Source: Mangifera indica (Eukaryota > Streptophyta > Magnoliopsida > Sapindales > Anacardiaceae). From it: a stretch of DNA of 64,000 nt. The position numbers and the translations under genes are program-made. The DNA lies in NCBI RefSeq assembly GCF_011075055.1, contig NC_058149.1, forward strand, positions 5,090,449 through 5,154,448, given 5' to 3'. Shown here one piece after another: positions 36,410 to 48,721 of this stretch (position 1 is its first letter; each line of letters opens with the position of its first letter). The notes under the pieces are model-generated. The model was not told the DNA's origin, did not search any database, and saw only the letters and a list, made by a program, of their open reading frames with translations.

Positions 36410-37860
36410 GATCAGGTAGACAATTATTTACTACAACTACATGCTTTTTAAATTGATTTTTCATTAAATTGTTGGCGGTATGATTAATATTTCTCATTTC
36501 TTTTTAATTTCATAAAGATGGAAGATAAAGTTAAGACTGTTGAGTTTATCTTGCTAGACAAATGAAAATAAAATAAAAGATAAAATATATTTGTTAATGA
36601 ATAGTTATATCTTTGATTCTTAAGAAAATGTTATTTTTATAATGTTTAATAGTATTCAATTCTTAATTGTTCTTGTTTTCATAAAATAAAATTTGGTACT
36701 AGACATAATATTTTCCTATTACCCTATTCCATTCATTTGTATTTTGTATTAATATGAGATTTTGGTCCTTTGTCACTTGTCATACTAGGTTAGACATGAC
36801 TTAATATGAGATTTTGGTCATGTACTCCATAAAAGAGTTTAGTTTAAGCTACATCAACTAACCAAGTTGTCCTAATTCAACAAGTAGTACTGTAAAAGAC
36901 TATGTTCAAACTTAAGTTTTGGTAGATGCCTAGTAAAATCTAACGGAACAGTCATGTGATGTATATTTTGTTGCTCTTGAAGAAGCTTTGTAGAAGACTT
37001 GGCATCCAGGTATAGTTCTTTCACTTAACATCCGTGATGGAAGCCTAATAACAATGATTTATACGCGTAGGGTCACAGGTTCAATTGAAGGAAGGAAGTA
37101 GGAAGGCAATTTGAGGAATTCATAAGAGAACAACTTGGGAAATTTAAGAGATAATGAAGCTACCAATTTGGGAAATCTTGGAGTGATGTTCGGAAGCAAC
37201 ATATAAAGGAAAATAGAAAAGAAAATAGGCAGTAGAATATTAGTTTTGATTATAAAGGAAACAAAGAAGAAAATAGACAGTAGAATATTAGTTTGATTTA
37301 GAAAATATTGTCTTTGGATTTAAAGAATATTATTATTGATATGTTTCCTAAGTAAGTTAGTATTATCTCTTATTGGTTATTTAAATGCCTTGTTGAGATG
37401 GCTTAGAATGCATGGATTATATGTTGAGTTAATAATAGTGGTGTTGAATTATTATTTTATAGTTTCTTTCCTTCACATTGGTTGTTGTAACCCAATCGAT
37501 CTCTGATTTCTTTGTCGCTATCAATTTGCTTGTGTTGAGTGGATTTTGCTTGATTAATTAGGGTGCACTTGGAGTGGGGAGAGCTTAGCCTAGGATCATT
37601 CTAAAGGAGCTGTTGTGCATGCTGGAACCAATAAATTAGAGGTTTGCTTGCCACCATTACAGGTTCGTAACAATCTGCCTATAAATTTCCCATATAGCTT
37701 ATATTAATTCTATTATTTTTTTTTTGTTTTATTAGTTGTTTGATGAATTTTGATTGACATAATGATATTTATGCATTTTTTATTTATTAGATGAGTTATC
37801 ATAGCTCAATTTTGTTCTAGATTATTGAAAAGAAAGGAAAAAGTCATATGAGCTTTGAAT
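36410..37860. other. 3' non-coding part of hAT-3 with an unclassified LTR-like stretch
   Basis: 36410-36880 is AT-rich. About 36880-37690 is more complex, has an approximate direct repeat (37220-37255 and 37270-37300, GACAGTAGAATATTAGTTT type) and ends GGTTCGTAACA, like an LTR end. No coding domain or TSD was identified. Confidence 0.35.
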
Positions 37861-38499
37861 AATAGACCTATAACTGGCCAAGCTCGGCTCGACTTGGGCT
37901 CATTAAGCCTATTCGAGCCAAGCTTGCAAGTAGCTTGATAGTTTAGAGCTCAAGTTCAAGCCATTATTAGCTTAGCTTGTTAAGCCTAAACTTGACTCAA
38001 TTCGAATCCAACCCTATCGTTATATGGACAATTTAAATTGTGAAGAAGTGTGGCACGATTTGATAAACCATAACTTCCACAAATCTCTCTTAGATAAAGC
38101 ATCTAAATTGATTAGCCCCATTCATATACTTTTACATAGATTTATTGTGAAAAACATTTATGCAAGAAGGGATAGTGGTGGCATTGTTACTATTTGTTCT
38201 TGCTTCACTATCTAATTAATGGCACAAAAATTAATGATGCAGTCTTTTTAGGATAAAGTTTCAAATATACAACCTTGGGTAAAAAAAATAGAAAAGGAAA
38301 CATTGCTTGTAACAATTTTATAATAACAATAGCTATTGTTGTTGGGGCTTTTAGTACATCACAATGTAGGTATGAACCAATAGTAGGTGAAGAACTTATC
38401 AGCCTTGACATGCTTAAAAAAATAGGCATTGTCAAAAAATTACAAACGGTTCTTATGCTTTAACATGAGAAAATCCAACTCAATTCTCCTTCTTCACTT

Positions 38500-40880
38500 G
38501 ATCAAGCTCCTTCACATTTGATTCAGAACCCAACTGCTAGATTTTGATGATTACTTTGCTTATTCCTATGTTTTGTTACTATTTTGAATTGATTTCAGTT
38601 ATGGTTTTATGTATGCAGTCACATTTTGATAAACTGATTCATTGGATTAGGTGATATTTTGATGTTTGTATTGATGTTGGTCGAGTGGACATTTTGATCA
38701 TATGTTATTTTGTCATAATTGATTTAATGTTTAGAATCTATGAGGTTGGATCTATGTGGGCAATTTATGTTGATTTAATGTGATGTTTTCCTGGTTTATG
38801 GATGATTTGGTGCTCAATTGCTGGTTTACATATGATTCCTTGATGTGGAGATATGGTGAAAAGTTTGATGTACAGGTTGATTAAAAATTCTGCCTTAGTG
38901 TTATAATTAAAATGTTAAGCTTATTGGGAAATTGTTATTGACTTGCTCATTATTTGATATTTTGATGATAAAGATTATTGAGTCTGTTGATCGATAATTG
39001 TAAATAATATTGCTATCTTTCCCTTCTCATTAGTTGGATATGATTCTTTTAGATCTCTTTTGCTAATTGGTGCAGTTTTGTTCATATTTACTCATTCTAA
39101 TTTCAGGGACAATATTTTTATCTTCATCTGATTTCATCACCTGTGTTTATATTGAGCTAGAGAGTTTTTCCTTTTCTATTGTCCATATTTAGCTATATTT
39201 TTTTTGTTGCATTTTGAATAAATATTTAGGACAATGTTTGTCCTAAGTGTGAAGGGGAGTCTTTAGTTTCAAGTCTTTTGTTTTGGCTTTTCAGTTTAGC
39301 TTTGCTTTTAGATTTCAAATTTCATTTCATAAAGTTTTATTCACATTTTATTTAAATTTTATTCAATTTTGTTTCTCTTTCATGCAGTTTTATTCTCAGT
39401 TTCTTTTTATTTGGTTTTATGTTGCAATTATTTATATATTAGTTTCGACTAGGCCTACATTTGTTTATGCCTCTTTTGACTTTGGACTAAATTTTGCAAA
39501 TTCACTTTTAGTACCTTAAAAGACATATTTGTAAAAATATTTTCAAATGATTTGAATGAATAGAGCACATTTAGCAATTGAACCCATTTTTTGTTTGCAA
39601 AAGACAAAGTGTAGATACATTCATGATAAGTGATGGAGTTACGATTATTGCATTTGTCATTTAGATTTTGTTGTGCATGTGGTTGTTATTTCGAGATTGT
39701 GCATGCTTATCTAAAAAGGGTTTATTTGTGCTTAAGTATATTTTCTGGTGTCTCACGAGTCTTAAATCTTGTCACTCAATCTTTTGAGATGAAATAAAAA
39801 GTTACATGCATTGATAAGGGACAAAATATAGACATATGTGTGATTGTTTGTTTAACCTAAAATGACCTTATTCTTTTACTAACCTTTATAAATGTTTAAT
39901 CTTTTGTTAGTCTCTTAAGTCATTTTTCTTGTGTTTTATTTATAACGTTTGCATTTTCTTTATTTTAACCCTTTATCACCTACTTAGCCAATAAATATAT
40001 TAAACATACCCTTTATATGAGTTATATTGTTGATGAAATTAGTGGATTTGCATGAGATTTTTGGATCAATTGAAAAGGGAAAATGAAGAAAAAGTGTGAA
40101 ATCAATGTATTATTACTCCATATGCCCCTTATGTACAAAGAAATAAGTTTGGGAGATTTTTGAAAGAAATATATATAGTTATACATGTATCTATAAACAA
40201 AATGAAGATGAAAAAAAAAAAAAAACAAAAGAGAAATCTAAGGAAAAAAAGAAAGTGAGAAAAAGAAAAAAAAAAGAAGAAAGAAAAAATATTATGTGAA
40301 AAAAAAGGAAATGAAAATAGAAAAAAAAAATTGTGTACATATTATTAGTATAATTTACAGTCATATTTCTTCTTTAATTTCTATTATGTGATTATGTAGA
40401 TCTCCACTTCCCTTATTAATAGTATGCTTATGTTATTTGTTAATTTTTTTATCCTTTTATTCTTTAACTCATACTTTTAGCCATATTATAACCTAAATAA
40501 AAACTTATTAATCTTTTTAAAATGTATTGTGTCTTCATTAGTAAAGATAGGTTGTTTGATTTTGCCTATGGGGCTTGATTGATTTCATTTAGAGGCCATG
40601 AAGGTTGCTAAATACGTATATGTCTATTTGAACTAGAATAGTTTTGTTATGACTGATCACTGTATACATTTTCAGTTTAATTTTTGTTACTTTTGTTTTC
40701 TTTGGATTCGAGATTGAGTGTTTCTTGCACTTAAAGCTTCTGAAGAGCAAGTTTTGTTTTTCGATTACATAAGGTTGTTTTGAGAATTTAATCACCTAAA
40801 CCCTATTTTCTTTCTGGTTCTTCCACTTTTCCCTTCGATTTCACTTTGGTTTCTTTTTGCCTGGGGACAAGCAAATTCTT
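38500..40880. other. Gypsy 3' non-coding region
   Basis: AT-rich DNA with no clear gene between the env-position gene and the polypurine tract. An A/AAG-rich stretch runs at about 40205-40335. T-rich DNA at 39280-39470 yields only low-complexity reading frames. Confidence 0.5.
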
Positions 40881-40893
40881 AAGTTTGGGGGAG
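40881..40893 (+). other. Gypsy polypurine tract
   Basis: AAGTTTGGGGGAG lies a few bases before the 3' LTR start (TGTGTACAAAATAC at 40901), the expected place and sequence for plus-strand priming in Athila-type elements. Confidence 0.7.
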
Positions 40894-40900
40894 TTTGATA

Positions 40901-42135
40901 TGTGTACAAAATACACATAAATAGGGTTTAAAATAGTGTGTTTTTAAAGTTAATTTTGGTCTGTTTTATCAAATTCTTTAGGTTTTATTTATTTTTTATG
41001 ACTTGATCTTATTTTTATTTTGAATTATATTTTTAGATGTTTTGAAGATATTCAAACCCTTTCGAAGCGAAAACAGAAGCTTAAAAAAGCAAATAGAAAA
41101 GTTTATATAAGGAGACAAAGGTCAATTATGGGTAGTCTTATGAGCGAAAATAAATTTAAAGAAAATAGAAAATAGGGTTAACTGACAACATATAAAAAGA
41201 AACTCACATATTTTCCACTTATGCATCACCAAAATACAATAGCCCAAAGGATTTTTAGAAAAAGAAAACTTCAAAAAACAAGTAAAAGAGTGAAGATTTA
41301 AGATTAAAAAAAGAAGATCCAAACGAATCAAGATTTGAAAACCTTAAAGTTTTTGTTATCTCTCTTAATATCTTATTTTACTGATTTAAGTCTCCCTCTT
41401 CAACTTTATCTTGTAGTTTGAACTTTATTGCTATGAATACTATTTTCCTTTACTAGGGTTTATAATGAATCTATAAATTCTCAAATGTTATGTGATGAGT
41501 TTTGATTATTGATCAATGGTGATGCATGTTTAATTTAGTAATTGTGTGTTTAGCTTCTTGCTTGATGTTAAGGCCTAACACCATGTTTATTTGTACATTG
41601 AAGTGTGATATTAGGAAATATGTATTCAATTAGTTCATGTCTTTGTTAAACCTAATGTTTTATTTAGAGATAAATATAAATCTTTTATGGGTAAATTGAT
41701 TGTCACAGAAATTAATGAGTTTTAATTAACATCATACCACAAAAGTAGATAAACATTTAATCTTAACATGCGTAATTAACCTTAAGAGAGGAATTAGGTA
41801 AAGTAAAATAATCAATCATCAACAATTCATTTTACTATTGATTTTAATTCGATTTGTTACTGATTTTTGAGTAATTGATAGTTAAATCATAAACCTTAGG
41901 CTTCTTTATATTGGTATTTCACTTTTAATTTGTTGGATGTTTATTCCCTTTTATTAATTTTGGCTTGTTAATTTACATTTCAATTAATTTTAATTCAATT
42001 TCACTTATTTAACATTTTAATTCCCTAACTAATTTAAATTACAAAACGAACTAGTATTCAATAGTCAATCCTTGTAGGACTGACATCTTTCTATATTACT
42101 TGATAGACTTATATACTTGTAAGCCATAGACAACA
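40901..42135 (+). repeat. Gypsy 3' LTR (about 1.24 kb)
   Basis: Collinear with 20891-22150 but carrying many base changes and small indels. It ends CATAGACAACA, after which LINE sequence begins. Confidence 0.85.
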
Positions 42136-45120
42136 ACAACCACTTGAAAGAGTTTTCACTATCATGCGACAAGAAATCAATTGAGTTCTTTATTTATAGC
42201 AGGTGCAACGAGTTAGCTAAAGGCCATTTCTACCCATTGCCTTCCATAATCTCGTTCATCTTTGTTTAAAGATTAAGGCTTGAATCATAGACTACTTTAT
42301 TGTCAAACCTGTCTAACAACGACCCTATAGGATGTCAATTATCATGCCAGATAAAGTTGTGATTCCCATTGTTGATTGTCATCTTGTTTTTACCTTAGAT
42401 CTTTTGTTTAAGTTTTAACATTTTCCTCCATGTCTAAGTACTCTCTTTGTGCAACTCAATCTTCTAAAAACTTATATTCTTTAATCTGTTGCACTTTATC
42501 CATTCAGTCCAAAGAGTTTGATCCTGATGATTGAGAAGGCTTCAAACATGCTTTATCATAACCACTTTGTTCTAATCCTTGCTTCTCATAAAGCCAAGAC
42601 CTTCTTCATCCTTATACACACAAACATCTTCCCATGCTATGTTTGCTTTCATTTTGTTCAAATTGATAGCATTCTAAAGGAAAACTCTAAGATTAGAGTT
42701 AATCTCTTAGTACACTTTGGAGAGAAGAAAAAAGAGTGAAAACCAATAAATTTGTATGTTAGAAAGAATGGACTGTATAAGGATCAACTACTTGTATAAG
42801 ATAAGTACCAACTCTTCCAAAATAATATCTTACCAATGATTTTCTCCACAAAGGGCTTGTAATTGTTTAATGTGAGCTTTTTAGAGAAAAGAGAAACTTT
42901 AAGGTATCTAAATAAGAAGGAACCTTTTTCAAAGCTAATAGTAGCAATTAGTCTTTCTTTTTCCTCTCTTGAAGTGCCAAATATGAAGACATTACTTTTC
43001 CCTGGATTTGCTTTAAGCCCCGACCACTTGTCATAGACATTCAATTTTACTTTTAAAATCTTAATGAACTTCTCATCCTCCCTACGAAAAGGCATTAGGT
43101 TATTCGCAAAACATAAATGAGTAATATTGTTTTCTTTGCATTTCCAATGGATTATTATCTTTGAGGTCATCACGCATGCAAGAAAGTGTCTCCATAACAA
43201 TGGTAAAAAGTTAAAAAAAGATTGGATCTCTTTGTCTAAGGCCTCTTGAACTCTTGAAGAATCCCTTAAGTTTCTTATTTAAACACACCGAAAACTAAAG
43301 AGTTGTGATGCACTATTCTATCCATTTTACAAACATCAGAAAAAAGCCGACACTTAAAGAACCAGAAAGATGGAGCTTCAACCTAAGGAATCATAGGCCT
43401 TCATTAAATCCACTTTAATAACACATTTTCCTTCTTTAGTCTCCTTATGGTAATTATGGAGAAGTTCTTAGCAAAGATAAATATTATCACCTATATTCTT
43501 ATTACCCACAAAGGTCGTTTTAGCTTTATTGATGAATCTTTGGAAGATAGGCTTGAAGCGATTAGCAATGATCTTTGTGATGCATTTGTGGATTGTGTTG
43601 CAATAAGCAATTGACCCTTAATCCTTATAAGAAGAAGTGTTAGCAATTTTAGGGATGGAGGAAAGAATGGTGTAACTTATCTTACGAAGGAGATAAATGG
43701 ATTTGAAGAAATATTGAATTGCATTAACCATATCACATTTTACCACTTTCTAAGCTTTTTTGAAGAAGTTAGCATCATAACCATCTAGACCGGGCGCTTT
43801 GTTATTGTTCATGGAAAATATAACCTTTTTAATCTCTTCTTCCATTATTTTTCTTACCAAAAGGTCTGCATCTTCTAATGGGATTCTTAACTTCACTACC
43901 TTCTCGATTTCCACTTCCATGATAGCACAATCCTCATCCTTGCTAAAAACCTTCCTAAAGTAGTTAAAAAATGTCTTCTTGACCTTCCCTTTGTCATAGG
44001 TGAAAAAACCATCTTTAAGGCAAACTTCACGAATGAAGTTTCTATTTCTCCTTCCATTGACACACTTAAAAAAATAGCGAAAATTATAGTCACTTTTATT
44101 GTGCCAATGCACCTTAGAAATTTGTTTAACCAAGCTCTCATCTGCCCAACTAAGCCTTTTAACCTCCCTAAATCTCATTTTTTCCTCTTGGCAAATATCA
44201 ATGTTTTGGGGATTAGCATGAAGTTTACTTTGAGTAGTTTTAAGTAAGTCTTTAACCACCTTAACTCTTTTTGAACAATAAAACTATGTATATCCACTTT
44301 GAGTATACAAATGTGTACACACTTATATATGTTATCACATGATTGGGTGATTTTAAATTAAAGATAAAGTAACACTCAATTATATCATATCACATATAAG
44401 TGCGTACTCAAAGTGGGTACATATAGTATTGCTCATTTTTGAAATGTTCCAAAACTCTTTTTTGTTGAGTTTTTTGAGCTTTCCTTTGAGGTTCTTTAGC
44501 TTAGACATAAGCTTGAAAAATAGGCTTCTTTCAACATCTATCTCCGAAACACTTCTAACAACATGTAAAAAGTTTTCATGGTGAGCCCATTTATTGAAAA
44601 ACTTAAATGGGTTTTTTCTCTTCTTTTCTTCCTCTCATAATTTACAATGCAAGAGGAATGATTCGAAATTGATTAGTTTAAAAAGGTAGTCATAGCTCTC
44701 AGAAAGGTTGTGCTCCATTTATCATTAATCAAAGCTTTATCAAGCTTACAACATATATGGTTCAACTTTTTATTCTCATCGTTCCAAGTATAAAGGTTGC
44801 CTATATATCTCAAGTTTTTTAACTCCGTCATTTGATAACACTCTTCCAAGTCTACATTATAAGAATCTCTTCTTTTGCTCCCTGCACTTTTCTCATTCAC
44901 GCTCCTAATAGCGTTAAAGTTAATTAAGATTAACAATAGATCATTAGAGTCAGTTGTCAAGAAGGAAACTAAGCTTGGCCATAAGATTTTCCTTTCCACA
45001 GGGTTATTAGAGCCAAATACAATTAATAAAAAGAAATAATGCTCCCCAAATTGAGGAGTAACTTTGCATGTAATTCCATGATTTGAAGAAACTATTCTTC
45101 TCACTTCAATAATGTCCTTA
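42136..45120 (-). pseudogene. LINE ORF2: endonuclease and reverse transcriptase
   Basis: On the minus strand, N to C: AP-endonuclease part (45104-44673) with LVSFLTTDSNDLLLILINFN, SYNVDLEECYQMTELKNLRY and IGNLYTWNDENKKLNHICCK plus LDKALIND. After a MITE-interrupted linker come RYFFKCVNGRRNRNFIREVC (about 44080) and FSMNNNKAPGLDGYDANFFK (43750-43820). RT continues with CNTIHKCITKIIANRFKP, INKAKTTFVGNKNIGDNIYL and KCVIKVDLMKAYDS. ITHLCFANNLMPFRR (about 43090-43130) follows, where the catalytic ADD of YADD/FADD is ANN, then SGLKANPGKSNVFIFG. Remaining ORF2 runs to 42136 with stops. Frameshifts and the altered RT motif show it is inactive. Confidence 0.82.
44276..44435. mobile_element. Palindromic MITE (160 bp) in LINE ORF2
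   Basis: The arms are inverted repeats (ACTATGTATATCCACTTTGA left; CTATATGTACCCACTTTGAG on the other strand), so the whole unit can fold on itself. TTTTTGAA stands on both sides (44268-44275 and 44436-44443), an 8-bp repeat. A second copy of the family is at about 55398-55556. No coding capacity. Confidence 0.7.
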
Positions 45121-45349
45121 TTTCAACCAATCCAAATTCTACCTTTATAAGAAGAGTCATAGATGTGCAAAACATCTCAATAATCTCAAAAAATATGTTT
45201 GGCAATTCTACTCGTTTTCTTTATGTTAACTTTAGTTTCAACAATTCCTATGATAACTACTTTATTTCTAGCTATAAACAACTTAATTTCCTTTTGTTTT
45301 AAAGGGGACTGAGCCTCATAATATTCCAACACCGAATAATCATGGACAA

Positions 45350-46760
45350 ATGGTAGAGGAAGACGAATTTCTCACTTTGGCCAACTTTCTCCTCTGTTTC
45401 CTTGAAAGGGAACTCCCTTGCTCCATCTTCATATCTTTCTCATCCTTTTTTAGTTTGTTGTTGAATGGTATAATCAATGGGAAAGGAAAGAACTCACTCT
45501 CCATAACCTTTTCATCTTCAGTTTCTTTATTTCTTTCCTTATCCTAAAACCTCTCAGGTTTTGAAGGAAGATTCTTCTTTTCATCATTTTCTTTTTTTAC
45601 TAGATTCTTCCCCTGATCAGAGGGTCTTCCTTTTTTCCTATCCATCAACATCTTGATCTCCATTTCTTCATTTTTCTTCTTATTTTTAAGATGGTCTGAA
45701 TTATAGTCCAAGTTAAGAGTTAAAGTAAGAACTGAAAATCTATTAGACATATTCCTTCCAATCTTCTCGACTACATTTTTCATATTTCCATGTTTTCTTT
45801 TCTAGTCAGTAAGGACATTTTAGTTTCAACCCCCATACCTTTCCTAATATTTCTTCCTCCCTCTCCATTCAAACCATACATAAAACCTTCAAGTTTTCCT
45901 CTATTTTCGGTTTCTTCTCTTTTATTCTCAGAATGCATTCATTAGTTATATGGCCAAAACACTTGTATTTTATGTATTTCACTAGTTTCCAGTTGTACTC
46001 TAACTTTAAAGATAAGACATCCCCATTCGACAGACATATTTCTAAAGTATTAGGGTAAAAAGAGTTTACTAATAACTTTACATGAATTCAGCATACTTCA
46101 ACTTAGCACTTTCCTCAGTGACTAAATCAACATACAACGATTTTCCCACTACACTGGCAATGTCACTGAATCCTTGGGTAGTACAAAACTCTAATGAGAT
46201 GCCAAAGAATTTAATCCAAAGTGCCATTTTTTTCATATTATTAACCGTTATTGAAAGATTAGTTTACCACTATCTAATTAAAAACGGTTGTCCTCCCACA
46301 ATCCATAGTCCTTCTTTTAGCACACAACACACTTTGCTATCATCCTTTAGCTGAATAAGAAACATTCCCTAACTAGTCAAGGTGATATAAATGAAACCAA
46401 AAATCCTCCACATCATTTCCATATTATTTTCACTATCATAAAGGACATTCTCTTTCCAAGGAAGAACCCTACCACACAGTTGGTCCATTTCTCTACCCCC
46501 TGTTTAACCACTTCCATTGAAAAAACCACACAAAATTTGCCTTTGCATGAAGGCATGGGTGGTTTAACAAATTCTAGGGCAGAATAGATTTTTTTTTTCA
46601 AGAAAAGTTGCTTCCATGACATCCTTCCTCTTTGCTTTTAACCTCAATAGTTATTCCTTTCTTTTTTACATCAGTTCTCATTTTTAGGTTCTCTTTTGTT
46701 CCCTAGGTTGACGGAAGGGTTGGGTACTTCTCCTTAGAAATCTTTGTTGATGATGAAAAA
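45350..46760 (-). pseudogene. LINE ORF1 (DUF4283-like)
   Basis: Minus-strand pieces include KQGVEKWTNCVVGFFLGKRM and SFMIVKIIWK (46413-46520), which resemble the DUF4283 N-terminus of plant LINE ORF1 proteins, followed by sequence with stops down to about 45950. A 79-codon Lys/Asn-rich piece (45544-45783) is the basic tail. No full reading frame remains. Confidence 0.55.
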
Positions 46761-47534
46761 GCCATGCAACAAGAACCTTTTTTGAGCACAAAATTAAAAT
46801 AGCCTAGATTCAACTTAGCCATAAACTCCACTAGATAGTCTCTAGATCAGTAGCAATAATACTCTAGAATCCATGTCAATTAATGAATACACCTTGACAG
46901 AGCACTTCCATGTCACAAAAAACAAAAAGCAACCTGGGCGCCAAAGAACAAAGCTAATAAAGCAAATAGTCAAGAGAAGACTTAGTATAAAGAAGGAATA
47001 GACAAGCCTACAAAATGAAGAAGCAACAGAGAAAGACAACCATCTGCCTCAATAAGGGAAAATTAGGATTTGAACACAACCATAATACTAATGAAATGAA
47101 AACCCCCAAGCACACCTCTAGACAAAAAAATTGACAGAGTAATTATGGTTATTAAAGCACACAAATTTAGAGACATGGGGAAAAAGTAGAAAAATGAACC
47201 AACAAGCATTAAACAAACGAACTGATAGAGGATAATGATGGAAAAGATCGACACAAACCTAATACACCAAAAATAATACATAGGAAAGAAATGAACACTA
47301 ACATTTTTGTCACTAAGGACTAGTGGGGTCATTGGTCAGGATGACTAGCGTCAGAAGGGCCACCAACCTAACATGAAGGAAAAAATAAAGGAACTAAAAC
47401 AAGGTTGTAATAAAATCCAAGATTTTAGAGAGAAGAGCGAGGAATAAATTAAAAGGGTTAGCTTTTCCTCGACTACTTTGATATCTTTGTGGCACAATCA
47501 ATCATGGCCTATTTCTTCGACATCACTCTCTCAT
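46761..47534 (-). other. LINE 5' region
   Basis: It lies between ORF1 and the 5' TSD. No domain was recognised; short open frames (46842-47039, 47063-47332) are hydrophobic, low-complexity and probably not coding. Confidence 0.5.
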
Positions 47535-47628
47535 GACACTTCACTATTTTGATGATGCTAAAAACACAAGTTTGAATGTCTAATATTGTACAAGGAATAT
47601 GTGAAAAAACATGACCAAATGAACATAA

Positions 47629-47790
47629 ATTAGACAAAATTTTATTCTAAAATATCTCATTATATAGGAAATTAATAATTAGACGATAATATCCTTTTTG
47701 TTTTTATTGATTTGTATGTTGTATAAATATTGTAACTTTATCACTTAGAAATACAAGTTGAAAATTCCTTTCATCTTATAATCTTCTTTA
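47629..47790 (+). repeat. copia-2 3' LTR, truncated
   Basis: The last 160 bp of the LTR seen at 12720-13135 recur here. It lacks the upstream part and the 50-bp tandem repeats. Only about 80 bp separate it from the LINE TSD, so the missing RT/RNase H and LTR start were deleted. Confidence 0.7.
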
Positions 47791-48720
47791 TAATATGCTT
47801 AATCATATATAAGGAATTGTTTAGCAACACACTTGTCACATACAAATTTCATTCATGATTAATTACACATAGATATATGTATATCAATAACACAAAAATG
47901 TTGCAAACATTCACCCACCATATAAGTCATGAATACATATAGTAACATATTTAAACACGGTTAATTATATTCAACAACCATGAACAATTATTTTAAACCA
48001 TAAAATCCTTCCAAACCTTAAATCATTAATCTAATTTAGGCACAAGAAACAATAAATTAAAACTCAAACCCTCAACAATGTAATTATAAACATAATAATA
48101 ATAAAATCGAAACACAAAAAAATTATAGGATGCAAATAAAACGAGCAAGCAATAAAATAAAATAATAACAACAAAGCATAAAAAATGGACACAAGATGCA
48201 CATCAAACATATAAAATGAGTTAACAACACAACGTTCAACTTCATAATAACAATAATGTGCAAAAAATCTACGCAAGATGCAAATCAAGCAAACAAAATG
48301 AATTTGAGTTGTAATGATAATCATAATAGTAATAATAAAGCACAAAAAAATCTACACATGATACAAATCAAGCAAATAAAATGACTATTCGACTCAATAC
48401 TTATAATATAATAGCACCAATAAAGCAAATAAGACATAAAATGAGTTAGAAACATATAAACACTTAATAATGTTGATCCAATGATAATACCTTCAAATCC
48501 AACAAGAATACTTTAAATTATGGCTAGATTATAAAAATATTTTAGAAAGGTTTAGAACAAGATTAGATATGCTAAGTTTGGCTTCAAGTTCAATGAGTAT
48601 ATCAACAAATTCAATGAGAACAGGTCCACCCTGCATTCTTAGTGTTTTCTTTTCTCCGGCGACATCAACGACAATAGTGATGATCACTATCTCCACCATT
48701 TTCCTCATTTCGACCATCTC
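47791..48720. other. AT-rich intergenic DNA with a diverged tandem repeat
   Basis: At about 48105-48400 a ~110-120-bp unit recurs about three times, each with ...AAAAAAT(C/G)(T/G)ACACAAGATGCA...ATCAA...ATAAAATGA. No gene recognised; the reading frame at 48569-48769 is low complexity. Confidence 0.5.
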
Positions 48721-48721
48721 C

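Larger units (their letters stand above)
29528..38016 (+). mobile_element. hAT-3: hAT transposon inside the gypsy element
   Basis: TIRs are TAGGGCTGAATTCGAATCGA (29528) and, on the other strand, TAGGGTTGGATTCGAATTGA (38016). Flanks TCGCCATA (29520-29527) and TCGTTATA (38017-38024) form an 8-bp TSD with two mismatches. CAAGCTTGAGC-type subterminal repeats lie at 31845-31950 and 37870-37990. Inside are a solo LTR, a UBP12/13-like fragment, a BED/hAT transposase gene and an unclassified LTR-like stretch. Without the solo LTR it is about 6.2 kb. Confidence 0.82.
28330..38500 (+). pseudogene. Gypsy env-position gene (ATHILA ORF-like), split by hAT-3
   Basis: The first part (28330-29519) includes a Ser/Lys-rich segment (28859-29143) and, near the break, SVAYRLMSFRFNNKHHGLAL then SDINIIFGFQIMG. 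After hAT-3 it resumes at 38025 with NLNCEEVWHDLINHNFHKSL, SKLISPIHILLHRFIV and NIYARRDSGGIVT. The two halves look like the plant-transposon/ATHILA ORF family that lies 3' of pol in Athila elements. The exact Pfam match cannot be checked here. Stops and frameshifts are frequent. Confidence 0.5.
20891..42135 (+). mobile_element. Athila/Tat-type Ty3/gypsy element inserted in the LINE
   Basis: Two related LTRs (20891-22150 and 40901-42135), a PBS, gag, protease, RT/RNase H, integrase, a gene in the env position and a polypurine tract occur in the order of Athila-type elements. Net length without hAT-3 is about 12.7 kb, the usual Athila size. LINE sequence continues collinearly on both sides. No clean 5-bp TSD was seen (GCTAA left, ACAAC right). 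The LTRs differ at many positions, so the insertion is old. Confidence 0.85.
20529..47534 (-). mobile_element. L1-type LINE inserted in copia-2, itself split by a gypsy element
   Basis: On the minus strand the LINE reads 47534 (5') to 42136, then 20890 to 20529 (3'), about 5.8 kb once the gypsy element is removed. Its tail is a run of 13 T on the plus strand (20529-20541), that is poly-A. GACACTTCACTATTTT occurs at 20517-20532 and 47535-47550, a TSD of at least 12 bp (16 if the T run is counted). Order 5' to 3': DUF4283-like ORF1, endonuclease, RT, zinc-binding C-terminus. This is the full plant L1 layout, so the copy was near full length. Confidence 0.85.
12720..47790 (+). mobile_element. 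copia-2: Ty1/copia element, outermost member of a large nest
   Basis: The pieces in order are: LTR (about 12720-13135), tRNA-Met-type PBS (13136-13148), gag (13184-18270, interrupted three times), integrase/RT (18290-20541), then after the LINE insertion about 80 bases (47551-47628) and the end of a related LTR (47629-47790). RNase H and the rest of RT are missing, so a deletion also occurred. The left boundary is approximate because no TSD was found. Net of insertions the element is under 5 kb. Confidence 0.75.

Noticed and set aside
37050..37110. Box B-like GGTCACAGGTTCAATTGAA considered as a tRNA gene or SINE
   Set aside because: No matching box A, acceptor stem or cloverleaf could be made around it.
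42518..42739. Plus-strand 73-codon frame
   Set aside because: Antisense to LINE ORF2 sequence; no domain.
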